Below, in pieces: positions 35,703 to 43,978 of a stretch of DNA of 64,000 nt; within the stretch, counting starts at the first letter, position 1; every line of letters starts with the position of its first letter. The translations under genes were made by a program, and so were the position numbers. Source of the DNA: an uncultured Flavobacteriaceae bacterium (GTDB lineage Bacteria; Bacteroidota; Bacteroidia; Flavobacteriales; Flavobacteriaceae); the NCBI GenBank assembly GCA_947494715.1, contig CANLWG010000009.1, positions 127,405-191,404 on the forward strand, given 5' to 3'. The notes beneath the pieces are model-generated. The model was not told the origin of the DNA, made no database searches, and saw only the letters and a program-made list of their open reading frames with translations.

Positions 35703-35861
35703 GTGAATGGGAGAGACGTTGTTCAAACGTACTCTTCCATTGCGGTGGGAGAACTTTTGCCACCAAAATTTTGGTGGACAATTAGCGGGAAACCTAATTT
35801 TTATTACTGGTTTGAGCCAATGAGAGAGGATATGATGACCGTGGTTTTTGGAAAAGAATAA
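35703..35861 (+). pseudogene. Possible gene remnant or small protein
   Basis: A 52-codon frame from a GTG, open back to a stop at 35670. Its composition (aromatic-rich, for example PPKFWWTISGKPNFYYWFEP, then MREDMMTVVFGKE) looks like real protein rather than chance translation, but there is no good start, no RBS and no recognised family. It may be the tail of a decayed gene. Low confidence. Confidence 0.3.
35760..35777. repeat. Perfect 18-bp palindrome
   Basis: CCACCAAAATTTTGGTGG, self-complementary without a loop, inside the stray open frame. It could be a dimeric operator or only chance from the PPKFWW codons. Confidence 0.4.
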
Positions 35862-36121
35862 AGATTAACGCGTAATAGTGGTTCTCCATAAAAACCCTCG
35901 ATGTAAATTTAATGTTAATAAATTGTTTTACAAATGTAAAGCCAAATGCTTTGAGGTAAGAATGTAGTGGAGGAGTTGGAATTTAGTAATACCATAATCG
36001 CAAATTTTGGGATAAAAATATATCAGGGTTAGGCTGTGAACCGAAGAGTAGTTATAGTTAAGATTACTGATATGCGGGTTCTCCCGTACTGTTCGCTTTA
36101 AAAAAATTGTTAAATCTTGGA

Positions 36122-36523
36122 CTACTTTTGGGCTGCTTTTTCTGTTGATGCAATTGATCCATATGGCCTGGCCTCGTTATCAGAAACCATAACTACCTCC
36201 GGATTAATTGTTTTTGAATTTAACCCTTTTTGTATTTGAAGCACTCTATTGGCTTTTGCCTCTACAGGAATTTCCAAAGTATCATAGCCTAAAAAACTAA
36301 TTACTAAAACATAGTTTCCAGGGTCCACACCGTCAATTTCAAAATTACCATGAAAATTGGTCTGTGTTTTCCACTTGGTATTTTTTAGCATAACATTTGC
36401 AAATAGCATTGGCTCGCCGTTAAGTTCGTTATCCAGAATCTTTCCGGATATAGAACTAGTATCCTGTGCCAATAGTATCGCGGAAAAAAGGAAAGGAATG
36501 ATTAGAACTATTTTTTTCATCAT
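36122..36523 (-). CDS. Small secreted carboxypeptidase-regulatory-like protein
   Basis: A 133-residue protein with signal peptide (MMKKIVLIIPFLFSAILLAQ) and one CarboxypepD_reg-like beta-sandwich (about 23-105: ISGKILDNELNGEPMLFANVML ends at the TNFHGNFEIDGVDPGNYVL turn). This domain is normally the N-terminal part of TonB-dependent receptors or proteases; here it stands alone and the C-terminus (PYGSIASTEKAAQK) has no receptor plug. It may be a free-standing adhesive domain or the remaining piece of a larger gene, although no receptor sequence follows on the minus strand. Confidence 0.8.
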   Translation of the reverse strand: MMKKIVLIIPFLFSAILLAQDTSSISGKILDNELNGEPMLFANVMLKNTKWKTQTNFHGNFEIDGVDPGNYVLVISFLGYDTLEIPVEAKANRVLQIQKGLNSKTINPEVVMVSDNEARPYGSIASTEKAAQK

Positions 36524-36699
36524 TTTGAAGGGCTTTTTTCGTTCTACAAAGAAAACAGAACCAGTTTAACATAAGGTTATCCATATATTAATAATAGGTC
36601 TGTTTAAGGTTAACTAAACGTTAGCTGCCCTTTGGCAATCAATGATATTGAGTATCGGCAAACACCGAAAAGATGTATCTTGCGCGCAAATAGAATAAC

Positions 36700-38043
36700 A
36701 TGAATTGGGAACGGTTACTTTCCTTAAAGCGCTACGGCGATACCGGTAAAAGATTACGTAAGGAACAGGATGAGACCCGATTGGGATTTGAAGTGGATTA
36801 CGATCGCATAATCTTTTCTTCTGCTTTTCGGAGTTTGCAGGATAAGACCCAGGTTATTCCCTTGTCCAAAACCGATTTTGTCCATACGCGTTTGACACAT
36901 AGTTTGGAAGTGTCCGTTGTAGGCCGTAGCTTGGGTAGAATCGCCGGGAAACGAATACTAGAGAAACATCCCCATCTGAGCGAGGTTCATGGATATACGT
37001 TCAACGATTTTGGGGCCATTGTGGCCGCTGCCGCCTTGGCTCATGATATAGGGAATCCTCCTTTTGGCCATAGTGGGGAAAAGGCTATTGGAGAGTATTT
37101 CAAAAATGGCAATGGAAAAAAATACCATTCAGTACTATCGGAAAAAGAATATCAGGACCTGATTGATTTTGAAGGAAATGCTAATGGATTCAAATTATTA
37201 TCCGAATCCAAAGAAGGTGTTGAAGGAGGGCTGCGTTTGAGCTATGCAGTGCTGGGGGCTTTTATGAAATATCCAAAGGAATCACTTCCAAAGAAACCTA
37301 CCAAACATATCGCAGACAAGAAATTCGGGTTTTTTCAGTCTGAAAAAGAATTTTTTGAGGAAGTTGCTAAGGAATTGGGTCTATTATCCACCGTCAATGG
37401 GGAAGATATTTCCTTTTCGAGACATCCCTTGGCCTATCTAATGGAGGCTGCGGATGATATTTGTTACACTATAGTTGATTTTGAGGATGGAATAAATCTT
37501 GGCCTAATTTCCGAGGAGTTCGCCCTGGAATATCTGATAAAACTGGTGAAAGATACCATAAACACTAAGAAGTACAATGGTTTAAGGTATAAAGAGGACA
37601 GGCTCAGCTATCTTCGCGCGTTGGCTATCAATACTCTGATAAGGGATGCCATTGAGGTTTTCGTTGAGAATGAAGAGAAAATACTTAACGGTACATTTGA
37701 GACTTCCTTATTGGACAAAAGCAAATATAAAGCACAAATTGCCGATATTATCTCGTTAAGCGTCCATAAAGTATATCGGTCCCAAGAGGTGGTGGAAAAG
37801 GAAATAGCCGGTTACAGAATTATTTCAGATATTTTGGATGTTTATACAGGCGCACTTGTTCGAGAAAAGGAAGGCAAATTTTCAAATTATGATAGATTGA
37901 TGGTACAAACCTTGCCGGAGTTCTATCAGCAAACGGAAACATCTTTATATAAAATATTATTGAATACCTCTTGTTATGTGGCCAGTCTTTCAGATGGTTC
38001 GGCGGTTCATATACATAACAAGATTATGGGCAAACAACTTTAG
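36700..38043 (+). CDS. dgt: dGTPase family deoxynucleoside triphosphohydrolase
   Basis: HD-domain enzyme of 447 residues that splits dGTP (or other dNTPs) into deoxynucleoside and triphosphate, countering the ribonucleotide reductase. Metal site: His in HTRLTHSLEVS (about 67-77) and the HD pair in LAHDIGNPPFGHSGE (about 112-126); a further Asp is in EAADDICY. N-terminal LSLKRYGDTGKR is usual for the family. Its stop overlaps the stop region of the convergent DUF3078 gene by 4 bases, so there is no space for a terminator between them. Confidence 0.95.
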   Translation: MNWERLLSLKRYGDTGKRLRKEQDETRLGFEVDYDRIIFSSAFRSLQDKTQVIPLSKTDFVHTRLTHSLEVSVVGRSLGRIAGKRILEKHPHLSEVHGYTFNDFGAIVAAAALAHDIGNPPFGHSGEKAIGEYFKNGNGKKYHSVLSEKEYQDLIDFEGNANGFKLLSESKEGVEGGLRLSYAVLGAFMKYPKESLPKKPTKHIADKKFGFFQSEKEFFEEVAKELGLLSTVNGEDISFSRHPLAYLMEAADDICYTIVDFEDGINLGLISEEFALEYLIKLVKDTINTKKYNGLRYKEDRLSYLRALAINTLIRDAIEVFVENEEKILNGTFETSLLDKSKYKAQIADIISLSVHKVYRSQEVVEKEIAGYRIISDILDVYTGALVREKEGKFSNYDRLMVQTLPEFYQQTETSLYKILLNTSCYVASLSDGSAVHIHNKIMGKQL

Positions 38044-39167
38044 AAATCATAAGAGACTCCTACGCCCAACAACTGCTTGAACTGTATCCTCGGTTCTCCC
38101 GGATCTATTACAATACCATCGGCGTTTACTTGCTCGTCGAACAAAATATCGTCGTCATAAATTAAATGGGTGCCAATAGTGGTAACGATATATTCGTTTA
38201 CCTTGAGGTTAAAGTTGAGTTCCCAATCCACATCTACATTACCAAATCTACGCAAATAGTCCGTATACAAGTTTAGGCGATGTTTGAGCGCCATATTTTT
38301 AAAAACTTGGGTTTCCCAGGTGTGGTTGACCAGAAAACCAAACTCCAAAAAAACATTCTCACCTTGCTGTATCATGTTTCCATCGGCGTCAAAAATAGCT
38401 TTCTGCACCCCAAAAGCCCCTCTATCCGCCAAATCTTGATCTAGCACAAAAGTAGCCTTCTGGGTCACGGGCGAGATGTATAGATTGAATCTTTGATCCT
38501 TGGTGATGTATGAAGTTCCCGCTCCCAAAAAGGAATATCCGGGAGCCATAAACCGTGATATTGGTGTATCACGGTTTGGATATTTATATCCATTGGAAAA
38601 TTGGGTGTTAAAATTGGCCTTTACGGAATAATACCAATTACTGATGGTATCCCTTTGATAGCCAAATGTGGAGCTAAATCGGATGAGGTCGTCCGTTTTT
38701 CGTATTTGTTGACCTTCCTGTACATTTATCCCATATCTAAATCGGAGTTCATTGTCCCACTGGATATATCTAAATTTATAATTTCGGGAAAAACTGGCAT
38801 TGCCTAAGGCAGATACGGAATTGTCTCCCCCCGCATTCCAATTCACAAAGGCTACTTCGCTTAGGTTCAGCCCAAGTTTATTCAATCTGGTCCAAAATGA
38901 AGGCACACGAAATCTCTTCGGCTTTTCCATAAGGGTCTTTGTTTTTTTAAACGACACCTTTGGAATGGTGAGATTAACGCCCCTGGGGATATTTTTTATC
39001 TTCTCTTGGATACGGCGTACTACAATGGTATCAACTACGGTTGTATCCACCACCATACTATCTATTTGTGTACTGGGAGGAATAGGGTTTTGGGCCAGCA
39101 ATAATCCAATTGGAAAAACAAAAGATAGGAGAAAAAGGGATAAGTTACGTCGGTTCTTGTTACGCAT
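38040..39167 (-). CDS. DUF3078 outer-membrane-type protein
   Basis: A 375-residue secreted protein of the DUF3078 family, common in Bacteroidetes. I start it at ATG 39167 (signal peptide to about FPIGLLLAQ); it overlaps the end of the dxs gene by 8 bases. After a basic linker (50-90) the family begins with LNLSEVAFVNWNAGGDNSVSALGN, then alternating amphipathic strands with aromatic ends up to VGVSYDF, which looks like a small outer-membrane beta-barrel. Function unknown. It is downstream of dxs on the same strand, likely co-transcribed. Confidence 0.88.
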   Translation of the reverse strand: MRNKNRRNLSLFLLSFVFPIGLLLAQNPIPPSTQIDSMVVDTTVVDTIVVRRIQEKIKNIPRGVNLTIPKVSFKKTKTLMEKPKRFRVPSFWTRLNKLGLNLSEVAFVNWNAGGDNSVSALGNASFSRNYKFRYIQWDNELRFRYGINVQEGQQIRKTDDLIRFSSTFGYQRDTISNWYYSVKANFNTQFSNGYKYPNRDTPISRFMAPGYSFLGAGTSYITKDQRFNLYISPVTQKATFVLDQDLADRGAFGVQKAIFDADGNMIQQGENVFLEFGFLVNHTWETQVFKNMALKHRLNLYTDYLRRFGNVDVDWELNFNLKVNEYIVTTIGTHLIYDDDILFDEQVNADGIVIDPGEPRIQFKQLLGVGVSYDF

Positions 39168-40929
39168 CAAAAATTCTATTTAAAAGATTTCTAAGGGAAG
39201 TAGCGTCTATTTCTGCCAGTCGATGGAGTTCATCCACTGTACCGTGCTCTAAAAAAACATCATCTATTCCGAGCATATGAATTTGGTTGGTATACCTCAT
39301 TTCATTGGCTTTTTCCAGGATTGCACTACCAAATCCTCCTGCTTTGCAACCATCTTCGATGGTTATAATATGCTCGTAATTTTGAAAAATGTGTTCTAGA
39401 CGATTTGTATCCAAAGGTTTTATGAAACGCATATCATAATGCCCTATGTGTTGGTTGTTATCGTTTTCATCAATAACCTTGCCAACCCTGTTTCCTATGG
39501 TGCCCAATGAAAGTATCGCGATTTTACTTCCCTTTTTTAATTCTTGGGAAGACCCGATCGCTATTTCTTGAAAGGGTTGTTTCCAATCCAAGATGGTTCC
39601 TTGACCCCTGGGATAACGGATGGCAATAGGGTTAGGTAACCCCAATTGTGCGGTGTACATAATGTTGCGGAGTTCCACTTCGTTTATAGGCGCAAAAATA
39701 ATCAGGTTAGGGATGCATCGCAAGTATGCAAGATCATAAACTCCATGATGTGTTGCACCGTCCTCGCCAACAATACCGGCACGATCCAAACAGAATATTA
39801 CAGGTAGATTTTGCAAGGCCACGTCATGTATGACCTGATCATAGGCACGTTGAAGAAAAGTAGAGTAAATATTGCAAAACGGAATCATACCCTCAATGGC
39901 CATCCCGGCCGCCATGGTAACTGCATGTTGTTCGGCGATGCCTACGTCAAAGGCCCTCTCCGGAATTTCCTCCATCATGTATTTTAAAGAACTGCCTGTG
40001 GGCATGGCCGGTGTAATCCCTACAATTTTTGGATTTTGCTTGGCAAGTTCAACCAAGGTATGTCCAAAAACATCTTGATATTTAGGGGGAGCGGTTTTGA
40101 AGGACTTCGCATGTATTTCTCCTGTGGATTTATCGAATTTCCCCGGTGCATGATAAACTACTTGGTTCTCTTCTGCCTTTTGCAATCCTTTTCCCTTTGT
40201 AGTGATAATATGCAATAACTTGGGCCCTGGGCGCGATTTTAAGCGCGTTAATTCGGCTATTAAATTTGGTAAATCGTTACCGTCAACTGGACCGGAGTAA
40301 TCAAAATTGAGACACTCAAAGATGTTTTCATCTTTGGCCGTGCCTCTTTTTACATTGGTCAAATATTTTTTTAAGGCACCTACACTAGGGTCTATTCCAA
40401 TAGCGTTATCATTCAGGATAATAAGTACATCTACATCGGTAACGCCGGCGTGATTCAACCCTTCAAAAGCCATTCCACTGGCAATGGAGGCATCTCCAAT
40501 TACTGCGATATGCCGTCTGTCCGTTTCACCTTTTAACTTGGAAGCTATTGCCATGCCCAAAATGGCCGAAATGGAGGTAGAACTATGTCCTGTCCCAAAT
40601 GCATCATATTTGCTTTCGTCAATTTTAGGAAACCCACTGATGCCGCCCAATTGTCTATTGGTATCAAAAATTTCCTTTCGCCCTGTCAAAATTTTATGCC
40701 CATAAGCCTGGTGTCCTACATCCCAAATGAGCTTATCTTTTGGAGTATCAAAAATATAGTGGAGAGCAATAGTAAGTTCTATAACGCCTAGGCTCGCACC
40801 CAGATGTCCTTCCTTTGTTGCCACAACGTCTATAATAAATTCCCTAAGTTCCTGTGCAAGTTGGGGCAGTACGCCCTCGGGAATCTTGCGCAAGTCTTCA
40901 GGAGAATTTATTTGGGAAAGGATTTTCAT
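39160..40929 (-). CDS. dxs: 1-deoxy-D-xylulose-5-phosphate synthase
   Basis: Thiamine-diphosphate enzyme of 589 residues, first step of the non-mevalonate isoprenoid pathway: pyruvate plus glyceraldehyde-3-phosphate gives DXP. ThDP motif GDASIASGMAFEGLNHAG to NDN at about 146-178, DVGIAEQHAVTMAAGMA with the catalytic Glu at about 367-370, and DRAGIVGEDGATHHG in the pyrimidine domain. I start it at ATG 40929: a perfect -7 box (40939-40946) lies inside the longer reading frame that begins at 40995. Isoprenoids feed the polyprenyl synthase and carotenoid genes of this window. Confidence 0.95.
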   Translation of the reverse strand: MKILSQINSPEDLRKIPEGVLPQLAQELREFIIDVVATKEGHLGASLGVIELTIALHYIFDTPKDKLIWDVGHQAYGHKILTGRKEIFDTNRQLGGISGFPKIDESKYDAFGTGHSSTSISAILGMAIASKLKGETDRRHIAVIGDASIASGMAFEGLNHAGVTDVDVLIILNDNAIGIDPSVGALKKYLTNVKRGTAKDENIFECLNFDYSGPVDGNDLPNLIAELTRLKSRPGPKLLHIITTKGKGLQKAEENQVVYHAPGKFDKSTGEIHAKSFKTAPPKYQDVFGHTLVELAKQNPKIVGITPAMPTGSSLKYMMEEIPERAFDVGIAEQHAVTMAAGMAIEGMIPFCNIYSTFLQRAYDQVIHDVALQNLPVIFCLDRAGIVGEDGATHHGVYDLAYLRCIPNLIIFAPINEVELRNIMYTAQLGLPNPIAIRYPRGQGTILDWKQPFQEIAIGSSQELKKGSKIAILSLGTIGNRVGKVIDENDNNQHIGHYDMRFIKPLDTNRLEHIFQNYEHIITIEDGCKAGGFGSAILEKANEMRYTNQIHMLGIDDVFLEHGTVDELHRLAEIDATSLRNLLNRIFDA

Positions 40930-40938
40930 TTTCGGGGA

Positions 40939-40946
40939 CAAATGTA
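40939..40946 (-). promoter_or_regulatory. -7 box of dxs
   Basis: TACATTTG on the minus strand, 9 bases before the ATG, so the leader would be only a few bases. No TTG at the usual -33 spacing was seen. Confidence 0.5.
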
Positions 40947-40990
40947 CGGTAAAATGGTTGTGCCATTCTTCACAATTTGACTCAAAATTG

Positions 40991-40998
40991 TACATTTG
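40991..40998 (+). promoter_or_regulatory. -7 box of tadA
   Basis: TACATTTG, the same octamer as the dxs box, 5 bases before the tadA ATG at 41004. Transcription would start at or next to the ATG, suggesting a leaderless message. Confidence 0.5.
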
Positions 40999-41003
40999 GT
41001 TTT

Positions 41004-41453
41004 ATGGTTTTACCTTTTGATGATGCTTACTTTATGAAAAAGGCCCTTGAAGAGGCCCATGTGGCCTTTGAAAAAGGTGAGGTTCCGATAGGGGCCGTAA
41101 TTGTAACACAGGACAGGATTATTGCACGTGCCCATAACCTTACCGAGCAATTGAACGATGTTACGGCACATGCCGAGATGCAAGCGATAACTTCCGCTGC
41201 TAATTTTTTGGGAGGCAAGTATTTAAACAATTGTGTGCTCTATGTTACCCTGGAACCCTGTCAAATGTGTGCGGGGGCATTGTATTGGAGCCAGATTTCA
41301 AAAATTGTATTTGCAGCTAAAGATCCCAAAAGAGGATTCGGGGCAATGGGTACAAAATTACATCCAAAAACTAAAATCCTAGGCGGTATTCTGGAGAACG
41401 AAGCTTCCGTTCTTTTGAAACGATTTTTTATTCAAAAAAGGAATTTGAACTGA
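41004..41453 (+). CDS. tadA: tRNA-specific adenosine deaminase
   Basis: Zinc deaminase of 149 residues that turns the wobble adenosine of tRNA-Arg(ACG) into inosine. Zinc site: HAEMQAI (about 55-61, with catalytic Glu) and PCQMCAGA (about 86-93). I chose ATG 41004 (MVLPFDDAYFMKKAL) because a -7 box lies at 40991-40998 and an upstream TTG at 40977 would precede it. Divergent from dxs. Confidence 0.95.
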   Translation: MVLPFDDAYFMKKALEEAHVAFEKGEVPIGAVIVTQDRIIARAHNLTEQLNDVTAHAEMQAITSAANFLGGKYLNNCVLYVTLEPCQMCAGALYWSQISKIVFAAKDPKRGFGAMGTKLHPKTKILGGILENEASVLLKRFFIQKRNLN

Positions 41454-41469
41454 AGGTTCATATAGATAT

Positions 41470-41496
41470 AAAAAACCCCGGCATTTTTACCAGGGT
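41470..41496 (-). terminator. Intrinsic terminator of the cold-shock gene
   Basis: On the minus strand ACCCTGG pairs with CCGGGGT (one T-G pair) over an eight-base loop, followed by six T. It lies 27 bases after the cold-shock gene stop. Confidence 0.75.
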
Positions 41497-41522
41497 CGAA
41501 ATTCTGTTCAATAATACAATAC

Positions 41523-41717
41523 TTATCTTACCACTTGCACCTGCGCTGCTACCATGCCCTTTCTGCCTTCTTCCTCTACGTATTCTACTTTGTCGCCTTC
41601 GTTTAGCTCAACCCCGTTCAATGCTGTAGCATGAACAAAGATGTCTTTTCCCGTCTCGTCGTTCGTAATGAATCCATATCCCTTGGAGTCATTAAAAAAT
41701 TTTACTGTACCGGTCAT
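41523..41717 (-). CDS. Cold-shock protein, CspA family
   Basis: Single OB-fold protein of 64 residues that binds single-stranded RNA or DNA and melts mRNA structure. RNP1 is KGYGFI (12-17) and RNP2 IFVHATA (26-32). Normal length. A clear terminator follows. The 94 bases upstream, before the next gene, show no perfect -7 box. Confidence 0.95.
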   Translation of the reverse strand: MTGTVKFFNDSKGYGFITNDETGKDIFVHATALNGVELNEGDKVEYVEEEGRKGMVAAQVQVVR

Positions 41718-41811
41718 TCAATTAAAATTATTTGTGAAAAAATGTTTGTCTCACTAAGGTATAATTTTTTGAGCAAAATCGACTTGGATTAAAGGTCAAA
41801 TATTCATAAAG

Positions 41812-42063
41812 TCATTGGTTTTCAGACTTTTCCCTTTCTTTTTTTCGCATTTTTCGAATGTTTTCCTCGTTCAACATATAATCCTTCATCTTTTTCCCTT
41901 TGCTCACCTTGATTAAAAAAAGGGGCATGGCAACAAGAAAAAGCCCAACAGTACCAAAGCCAATAAATTTGTTGGCCAATAGGAGCTCTTCCTCTTGGAT
42001 GGAAAACCCATAAAAAATCGAAATGAACGAGGCAATGGTAATAAGGGCAATAACGTATTTCAT
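41812..42063 (-). CDS. Two-helix small membrane protein
   Basis: An 83-residue protein with two hydrophobic segments (about 3-21 and 34-52) and a strongly basic, helical C-terminal tail (MRKKEREKSENQ end). The second segment has GFGTVGLFLVAMPLFLI. It is probably an inner-membrane protein with the tail in the cytoplasm; the family is not known to me by name, though such two-helix proteins are frequent in Flavobacteriaceae. Confidence 0.7.
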   Translation of the reverse strand: MKYVIALITIASFISIFYGFSIQEEELLLANKFIGFGTVGLFLVAMPLFLIKVSKGKKMKDYMLNEENIRKMRKKEREKSENQ

Positions 42064-42115
42064 ATACCTAAAATTATTAAAAAGAGCATGAACCAGTGCT
42101 ACAATGTCCTATCCA

Positions 42116-43900
42116 TTATTTTGTGAAGTTGATCAACTCGCGACGGTATGCGGTCAATAATTTGGATTTGGACACAAAACCAAAGTATTTCCCATCTTTG
42201 ATTACCGGAAGATTCCAGGCCCCGCTATCCTGAAATTTTCGCATTACTTTTTGCATGGTATCCTCTCCGTAAAAAATATGTTCTGGAGGGTTTCGCATGA
42301 AACTCCTGACCAGCGTCGTATCATATATAGAAGTATCGAACATAAATTCCCGGATATCGTCCAATAATATGATGCCCGCCAAGGCTTTTTTTTCGTCTAC
42401 CACGGGAAAAATATTGCGGGTAGATTTTGACACGGATTGGTGCAGCATGTCACCTAGGGTCATATCGAGCGATACGGTCTTGAAGTTTTTTTCAATAACA
42501 TCATCCAATTGCATCAAAGTTAGGACCGCTTCGTCTTTATTATGTGTCAATAAAGCACCTTGTTGTGCCAGTTCCCTAGTATAAATAGAATAATCGGTGG
42601 CGTTTTTGGTAATAAGATATGAAATGGAGGCGGTAATCATAAGAGGGACAAAAAGGGCGTAACCTCCCGTGATTTCAGCGATTAAAAATATCGCAGTCAA
42701 TGGGGCATGCAATACACCGGCTATAAGACCGGCCATACCGATCAACGTAAAATTACTTTCGGAGACAGCGAACCCCAGCCCCGAATTGTTGATCACTTTT
42801 GCGACAACATTGCCCAAAGCGCTGCCCATTACCATGGTAGGAATAAATATCCCCCCGGCACCACCCGCCGCCAAAGTGGTGGTCATGGCTACCGCCTTAA
42901 AAATGGTAATCCCAAAGAGGAGTGCTATAACTACCCAGATATTGTCAATATAAGCGTCAAACGGAGTTCTGCCCAGGGCAACCGCATGTTTACCGTCCAA
43001 TAGATTATTGATAAACCCAAAACCTTCTCCATATAGGGGAGGAATAAAGTAGAGCATTATACCTATGGCCAAACCACCGATAAGTAATTTATATTTTGGA
43101 CTTTTGAAGGGTTTGAAAAGTTTCTGAATGGCAAAGTACATTTTGGTGAAATAAATAGAGGCAAATGCGGTGCCAACACCTAATACGATGTAAAACAATG
43201 TGTCCTTCACTTCAAAATCCTGGGTAATCGTAAAGTTAAAAAGAGCCTCATTGCCCAAAAAGAAATATGAAGTAAGCACACCGGAAATGGAGGCAAGTAA
43301 AAGAGGCAGTACCGATAACATGGTCAAATCCAAGCTAAACACTTCCACTGCAAAAATGATAGCTGCAATTGGAGATTGAAAAATAGATGCTATGGCCCCT
43401 GCAGAAGCACAGGCGATCAACAAGGAGCGCGTCTTTGTATTGATATGGAACAACCGACTCATATTGGAACTGATTGCCGCTCCGGAGGCCACGGCCGGAC
43501 CCAAAAGCCCCACCGAACCACCAAAACCAACAGTCAACGGGGCGGCTATCAATTGGGTATAGATTTGTTTGGGCGCAATAATACCTTTCCTTTTGGATAA
43601 TGAAAAAAGAATGGAAGAGACCGCGTGTTGTAGTTTTTCCTTGTGCACGAATTTAACGTAGAGATATACCAGTGCCAGGCCGAATATAGGTAGTACAAAA
43701 TACATTCCGTAGTTGGAAAAAAGGATACCCTTTTCTAGGGAAGATTCTATAAAATATGTGATATTCTTTAGGGTAACCGAAGCCAAACCTGCCAAAAGGC
43801 CGACCACAACGCTCAATATATGGATAAATGTTTTATTGGAAATGTGCTTGTATCTCCAAACCAATAAACGTTTTAAAAGATTTTTCTTAGGGTAGGGCAT
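42116..43900 (-). CDS. ClC-family chloride channel with CBS pair, gating glutamate absent
   Basis: ClC membrane protein of 594 residues with about ten membrane helices (to about residue 425) and two C-terminal CBS domains (about 435-580; HIFYGEDTMQKVMRKF in the second). The start is ATG 43900 (MPYPKKNLLKRL), with a -7 box upstream. In the helix-N region GGIFIPTMVMG is normal. In place of the GREGP gating motif it reads GLLGP (131-135), so the extracellular gating glutamate (Glu148 in E. coli) is Leu133. Such proteins are expected to lack proton coupling and conduct as plain channels, or to have a different gate. FAVEVF (about 183-188) is at the next conserved helix. Confidence 0.93.
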   Translation of the reverse strand: MPYPKKNLLKRLLVWRYKHISNKTFIHILSVVVGLLAGLASVTLKNITYFIESSLEKGILFSNYGMYFVLPIFGLALVYLYVKFVHKEKLQHAVSSILFSLSKRKGIIAPKQIYTQLIAAPLTVGFGGSVGLLGPAVASGAAISSNMSRLFHINTKTRSLLIACASAGAIASIFQSPIAAIIFAVEVFSLDLTMLSVLPLLLASISGVLTSYFFLGNEALFNFTITQDFEVKDTLFYIVLGVGTAFASIYFTKMYFAIQKLFKPFKSPKYKLLIGGLAIGIMLYFIPPLYGEGFGFINNLLDGKHAVALGRTPFDAYIDNIWVVIALLFGITIFKAVAMTTTLAAGGAGGIFIPTMVMGSALGNVVAKVINNSGLGFAVSESNFTLIGMAGLIAGVLHAPLTAIFLIAEITGGYALFVPLMITASISYLITKNATDYSIYTRELAQQGALLTHNKDEAVLTLMQLDDVIEKNFKTVSLDMTLGDMLHQSVSKSTRNIFPVVDEKKALAGIILLDDIREFMFDTSIYDTTLVRSFMRNPPEHIFYGEDTMQKVMRKFQDSGAWNLPVIKDGKYFGFVSKSKLLTAYRRELINFTK

Positions 43901-43923
43901 TGAATCTAGCCATTGACTAAGGG

Positions 43924-43931
43924 CAAAGGTA
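43924..43931 (-). promoter_or_regulatory. -7 box of the ClC gene
   Basis: TACCTTTG on the minus strand, 23 bases before ATG 43900. It lies inside a longer frame that begins at TTG 43936 and supports the shorter start. Confidence 0.55.
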
Positions 43932-43978
43932 TCCAATTTCTAATGAAGAAAACCGTAGGACATATTTCAGGAGAATGC

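Larger units (their letters stand above)
35627..36121. other. Gap between PiT and a small regulatory-domain protein
   Basis: 495 bases. The left part holds a stray 52-codon open frame (35703-35861) crossed by a perfect 18-bp palindrome (35760-35777); both are listed separately. The right part (about 35870-36121) is AT-rich and stop-dense, and I see nothing else in it. Confidence 0.5.

Noticed and set aside
40930-40995. Longer N-terminus of dxs
   Set aside because: It contains the -7 box 40939-40946, and Dxs proteins normally begin near the ATG 40929.
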